Source: Bacteroidota bacterium
GTDB lineage: Bacteria; Bacteroidota; Ignavibacteria; UBA10030; BY39
Assembly (NCBI GenBank): GCA_018830765.1
Contig: JAHJRJ010000053.1
Location: 1-7,891 of the forward strand
Reading direction: 5' to 3'
Length of the DNA: 7,891 nucleotides
Shown here: positions 4,821 to 7,891 of the stretch, one piece after another
How the letters are laid out: every line of letters starts with the position of its first letter
How positions within the stretch are numbered: position 1 is the first letter of the stretch
Made by a program: the position numbers and the translations under genes
The notes under the pieces: model-generated
Database searches by the model: none
What the model saw: only the letters and a program-made list of their open reading frames with translations
What the model was told of the DNA's origin: nothing

Positions 4821-6116
4821 ATGACTCATTATTACATCGAAGAACTCTCAAAATACGTCGGCGATGAAGTCGAAATTAAAGGTTGGGTTTATAACAAACG
4901 GTCGAGCGGTAAAATCAGGTTCATAATTGTGCGCGACGGAACCGGAATTGTTCAATGTATCATGATGAAGAATGCTATTTCTGAAGAGGTCTTTACGAAA
5001 TTCGATGAACTGACTCAGGAATCTTCGCTAATTGTGGTTGGAAAAGTTCGTAAAGAAAACCGCGCACCCGGCGGATATGAATTAGAGATTAGCGATATAA
5101 AAATTGTTAACATCGCAAAAGATTATCCAATTACACCTAAAGAGCACGGCATAGAGTTCCTCTCGGATATTCGACATCTTTGGCTGCGTTCCTCCCGTCA
5201 ACATGCGATTATGAGAATTCGGCACCAGATTATTCGTGCCATCCGTGAGTTTTTTGATAATCGAGGATTCTTACTTCTCGATGCACCGATATTTACTCCG
5301 GCAGCGTGTGAGGGAACATCCACGCTTTTTGAGACCGAATATTTTGACCTCGGAAAAGCTTATTTAACTCAATCGGGTCAATTGTATGGTGAAGCTGGTG
5401 CATTAGCATTCGGAAAAATTTATGTTTTCGGTCCGACATTCCGTGCAGAGAAATCAAAGACCCGCAGACATTTAACTGAATTCTGGATGGTCGAGCCTGA
5501 AGTTGCATGGAACGATTTGAATGATAATATGGAACTTGCAGAAGAGTTTTTGGAATATATAGTAACTTCGGTTTTAAATAACCGTCAACAAGAATTGAAA
5601 GTATTGGAACGCAACACGGAATATTTAGAGAAAGTGAAGAAACCATTCCCGCGCGTCAGTTATGATGAAGCGGTCGATATTCTCAAGAAAAACGGAATTG
5701 CTTTTGAATGGGGTAATGATTTCGGCGGCACTGATGAAACCATAATTTCCAACCAGTTCGATAGACCTGTCATTGTTCATCGCTATCCTTCCGAGGTTAA
5801 GGCATTTTATATGAAACGCGACCCTGAAAATCCAAAAGTTGCTTTGGCTATGGACGTGCTTGCACCCGAAGGTTACGGCGAAATCGTAGGTGGCAGTCAA
5901 CGTGAAGATGATTACGATACATTGCTTTCAAGAATTAACGAACACAAATTGCCGGTTGAAGCGTTCGAATGGTATCTTGATTTACGCCGCTACGGGTCAG
6001 TCCCACACGCAGGGTTCGGGCTTGGTGTCGAAAGAACTGTATCGTGGATTTGCGGACTTGAACATATTCGCGAAACAATACCATTCCCACGGATGATTTA
6101 CCGTTTAACACCATAA
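4821..6116 (+). CDS. asnS: Asparaginyl-tRNA synthetase
   Basis: Class IIb synthetase that charges tRNA-Asn with asparagine in the cytoplasm. It has 431 residues, a normal bacterial length. The N-terminal OB-fold anticodon-binding domain covers about 17-100 (EIKGWVYNKRSSGKIRFIIVRDGTG). The hinge region leads to the catalytic domain: FLLLDAPIFTPAACEG (150-165, motif 1 area); YLTQSGQLYGE (181-191); motif 2 FRAEKSKTRRHLTEFWMVEPE (207-227), where HLTEFWMVEPE is the AsnRS form; and ALAMDVLAPEGYGEIVGGSQRE (341-362). Motif 3 is GFGLGVERTVSWICG (398-412), followed by the typical AsnRS end, IPFPRMIYRLTP. These distinguish it from AspRS and LysRS. The ATG at 4821 gives the standard N-terminus; no clear Shine-Dalgarno is seen, only an A-rich leader. 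With glnS in the same window, the host appears to charge both Asn and Gln directly. Confidence 0.97.
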   Translation: MTHYYIEELSKYVGDEVEIKGWVYNKRSSGKIRFIIVRDGTGIVQCIMMKNAISEEVFTKFDELTQESSLIVVGKVRKENRAPGGYELEISDIKIVNIAKDYPITPKEHGIEFLSDIRHLWLRSSRQHAIMRIRHQIIRAIREFFDNRGFLLLDAPIFTPAACEGTSTLFETEYFDLGKAYLTQSGQLYGEAGALAFGKIYVFGPTFRAEKSKTRRHLTEFWMVEPEVAWNDLNDNMELAEEFLEYIVTSVLNNRQQELKVLERNTEYLEKVKKPFPRVSYDEAVDILKKNGIAFEWGNDFGGTDETIISNQFDRPVIVHRYPSEVKAFYMKRDPENPKVALAMDVLAPEGYGEIVGGSQREDDYDTLLSRINEHKLPVEAFEWYLDLRRYGSVPHAGFGLGVERTVSWICGLEHIRETIPFPRMIYRLTP

Positions 6117-6120
6117 TCAT

Positions 6121-6176
6121 TGCAAAATGAAAACTGCAAAATGAAAAATGCAAAGTGTAAAATATAAAATTTAAAA
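6121..6176 (+). repeat. Four decaying 14-bp tandem repeats
   Basis: Units are TGCAAAATGAAAAC, TGCAAAATGAAAAA, TGCAAAGTGTAAAA and TATAAAATTTAAAA, increasingly diverged towards the next gene. They fill nearly all of the gap between asnS and the ABC ATPase gene, and the last base is the A of its ATG. They supply an A-rich leader without a Shine-Dalgarno sequence. Confidence 0.75.
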
Positions 6177-7099
6177 TGTTAAAAGTAGAACACATACGAA
6201 AAGAATATTCAACTGTAGTTGCGGTTGATGATGTTTCTCTCGAAGTTAAACGAGGTGAAATATTTGGACTCATCGGACCAAACGGTGCGGGAAAAACTAC
6301 GACGATTCGAACTATTTTAAACATTATAAAACCGGATGCAGGACAAATCTTATTCGATGGTTTACCGTTTAGCGATAACATTCAAAACAACATAGGTTAT
6401 CTTCCAGAGGAACGAGGGCTTTACAAAAAGAACAAACTTCTAAACACGATAATTTATTTTGCAACATTGAAAGGTGTCTCGCCTCCTGAAGCAAAGAAGA
6501 AAGCCACTGAATGGCTGAAGAGGCTCGATTTAATTTTCTATGCTGACAAAAAAGTTGAGGAACTTTCCAAAGGAAACCAACAAAAAGTCCAATTTATTAT
6601 TTCTATTCTTCACGACCCGGAACTCGTAATACTTGATGAACCTTTTTCAGGCCTCGATCCAGTGAATCAGATAGTTCTCAAAGATATTTTTATGGATCTA
6701 AAACAAAAAGGAAAGGCAATTATTTTTTCGACACACATGATGGAACAAGCGGAGAAATTGTCGGATAAGATTTGCTTAATCAATCGGGGAAAGGTTGTTA
6801 TAGAAGGCGATCTTCATGAAGTTAAATCGAGGTTTGGGAAAAATACAGTTCATGTCGAGTTTGATGGTGATGGTTCAGTATTAAAATCGATAGATGGAAT
6901 TAAAAAATTACTGCTCTACGAAAATACTGCCGAATTCGAAGTAACCGATCATCAAACCAATCAAAAAATAATGGCGGAATTATTACCAAAGTTAAAAATT
7001 AAAAAATATGAATTGGTGGAACCATCGTTGCATTCTATATTCTTGGAGTTGGTGGGTGGCGAAAAACTAACTCAGAAGGAGGGGAGGGAAGCGCAATGA
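6176..7099 (+). CDS. ABC-2 type exporter, ATP-binding subunit (NatA-like)
   Basis: Cytoplasmic ATPase that should power the membrane subunit encoded next. It has 307 residues: an ABC domain over about 1-215 and a C-terminal DUF4162-like extension (about 225-295) common in NatA/YhaQ-type proteins. Motifs: Walker A GPNGAGKTT (34-42); a Q-loop region with GYLPEERGLYKK (74-85), the usual Gln replaced as in this subfamily; signature LSKGNQQK (130-137) instead of LSGGQ, also typical of the subfamily; Walker B VILDEP (151-156) and D-loop SGLD; and H-switch STH (H187). All catalytic residues are present. The start codon directly follows a repeat array and has no clear Shine-Dalgarno. The stop overlaps the permease start (ATGA), implying coupled translation. 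The substrate (Na+, drug, peptide or other) cannot be told. The family assignment is sure, but natA is not justified as a gene name. Confidence 0.94.
   Translation: MLKVEHIRKEYSTVVAVDDVSLEVKRGEIFGLIGPNGAGKTTTIRTILNIIKPDAGQILFDGLPFSDNIQNNIGYLPEERGLYKKNKLLNTIIYFATLKGVSPPEAKKKATEWLKRLDLIFYADKKVEELSKGNQQKVQFIISILHDPELVILDEPFSGLDPVNQIVLKDIFMDLKQKGKAIIFSTHMMEQAEKLSDKICLINRGKVVIEGDLHEVKSRFGKNTVHVEFDGDGSVLKSIDGIKKLLLYENTAEFEVTDHQTNQKIMAELLPKLKIKKYELVEPSLHSIFLELVGGEKLTQKEGREAQ
7076..7088 (+). promoter_or_regulatory. Strong purine-rich ribosome binding site for the permease
   Basis: AAGGAGGGGAGGG just before the overlapping ATG at 7096. The AAGGAGG core is 13 bases away and the second GAGG is 8 bases away. 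It is much stronger than the sites before the other genes here, and it lies within the ATPase coding sequence. Confidence 0.6.
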
Positions 7100-7891
7100 A
7101 CAAAGCATTAGCAGTCGCCCGATGGGAATATGTAGAAAAAATAAAATCGAAAGCATTTTTGATTTCCCTTTTCATCATGCCGCTGATAATGATTGGAGTA
7201 AGTGTTATTCCAACATTGCTGCTGACCAGGCCCGATACTGAACCGCGTGTTATTGGGATAATAGATGAAACTGGAGAAATGACACAGCTTCTTTCGGCAA
7301 AATTCGAAGAAAAATACAAACTTCCGGATGGAAGACCTAATTACATTTTCCGAAGCATCGGACAACAACCGTTACTCGATTTTGCTGAAGCTAAAAAAGA
7401 GGGCGATGGGTTGGTTATAAGTGAAGCAATCGAAGGCTATGTGATATCGAAATCATCTATCTTGAACGATTCGACTTTCGAATATCGATCTCAGAATATA
7501 GGGAATAGACGATTAACGGAGAGATTGAATAGAACAATACGTGATGTCATCATTGAAAAAAAGCTGAAGGCAGAAGGGCTTGATCCTGAGGACATCAAAA
7601 AACTCACATCCCCGATCGAGATTAAATCCGTCAAGCTATCGAAAAGTGGTGAAGAAGAAGAAGGCGGTTTCGAAAAAGTGTTTTTTAGCGCCCTTATATT
7701 CATAATGATGATGATGTTTTTAGTGATGACATCGGGACAACTGTTAGTTCGCAGCATGGTTGAAGAAAAGTCGAATAGAATCGTAGAAGTGTTGATGTCG
7801 TCATGCTCGGCAAAGGATTTAATGGTTGGGAAGATTTTAGGACTAAGCGGACTTGGTTTTACTCAAATAGGTTTTTGGGCATTGATAGGTA
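7096..7891 (+). CDS. ABC-2 type exporter permease (NatB-like), C-terminus cut by window edge
   Basis: Membrane subunit partner of the ATPase gene it overlaps by 4 bases. 265 residues are visible with no stop before the window ends; relatives have about 400-440 residues. Layout: a short cytoplasmic N-terminus with ARWEYVEKIKSKAFL (8-22), which is typical of the NatB/YhaP family; TM1 at about 21-43; a large outward-facing domain at about 44-192 beginning RVIGIIDETG; TM2 at about 195-217 (FFSALIFIMMMMFLVMTSG); then the family hallmark EEKSNRIVEVLMSS (223-236) with KDLMVGKILG (240-249); and the start of TM3. The outer domain has a charged run, SGEEEEGG (184-191), just before TM2. The strong ribosome site and ATGA overlap indicate that it is made together with the ATPase. 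The substrate is unknown. Confidence 0.92.
   Translation, partial: MNKALAVARWEYVEKIKSKAFLISLFIMPLIMIGVSVIPTLLLTRPDTEPRVIGIIDETGEMTQLLSAKFEEKYKLPDGRPNYIFRSIGQQPLLDFAEAKKEGDGLVISEAIEGYVISKSSILNDSTFEYRSQNIGNRRLTERLNRTIRDVIIEKKLKAEGLDPEDIKKLTSPIEIKSVKLSKSGEEEEGGFEKVFFSALIFIMMMMFLVMTSGQLLVRSMVEEKSNRIVEVLMSSCSAKDLMVGKILGLSGLGFTQIGFWALIG

Noticed and set aside
4609..4851. 80-codon open frame on the - strand across the asnS start
   Set aside because: Overlaps the repeat region and the asnS 5' end antisense, with no family resemblance.
5293..5900. Antisense open frames within asnS
   Set aside because: They are mirror frames of a clearly conserved synthetase gene; their translations lack any known motif.
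5935..6381. 148-codon antisense frame spanning the asnS end and the ABC ATPase start
   Set aside because: Covers the 14-bp repeats and the ends of two well-supported genes on the other strand; no motif or plausible start signal.
7035..7757. Antisense open frames within the ABC exporter genes
   Set aside because: The + strand reads as a continuous NatB-like permease over the same bases, with hallmark motifs, so these are shadows.

Overview
The window looks like ordinary chromosomal housekeeping DNA from a bacterium with a moderately AT-rich genome. Three things point loosely to the Bacteroidota/Chlorobi/Ignavibacteria (FCB) group: a deoxynucleoside kinase placed directly after folK, weak Shine-Dalgarno sites in front of most genes, and A-rich leaders. 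This placement is an inference from gene style, not a measured phylogeny. All recognised genes are on the + strand. Both ends cut a gene: glnS has lost its N-terminus on the left, and an ABC-2 permease has lost its C-terminus on the right.

Layout. Positions 1-3264 look like one co-transcribed block: glnS (glutaminyl-tRNA synthetase, 5' partial), folB and folK (two consecutive-type folate enzymes), a deoxynucleoside kinase starting at a TTG, and a 70-residue single-span membrane protein of unknown role. nadA (quinolinate synthase) follows 22 bases later and is probably in the same transcription unit. A long non-coding gap, 4235-4820, comes next. Then come asnS (asparaginyl-tRNA synthetase) and a NatA/NatB-type ABC exporter pair (ATPase and permease) whose genes overlap by 4 bp.

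The genes make tRNA-Gln and tRNA-Asn charging enzymes, the pterin steps of folate synthesis, salvage of deoxynucleosides, the quinolinate step of NAD synthesis, and an ABC-2 exporter. They are not one pathway.

I see no defence, CRISPR, phage or novel multi-gene system here. The part worth a second look is the 586-bp gap. It holds a roughly 165-bp inverted-repeat element with paired hairpins, resembling a REPIN or MITE. One base pair in the two inner hairpins differs in a compensatory way. The element is bracketed by 24-bp imperfect direct repeats and followed by a diverged second copy of the last codons and downstream flank of nadA. A CT-rich degenerate repeat lies just after nadA, and a perfect 7-3-7 inverted repeat overlaps a plausible asnS promoter. 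A second small oddity is a decaying array of four 14-bp repeats that fills the asnS-ABC gap and runs into the start codon of the ATPase gene.
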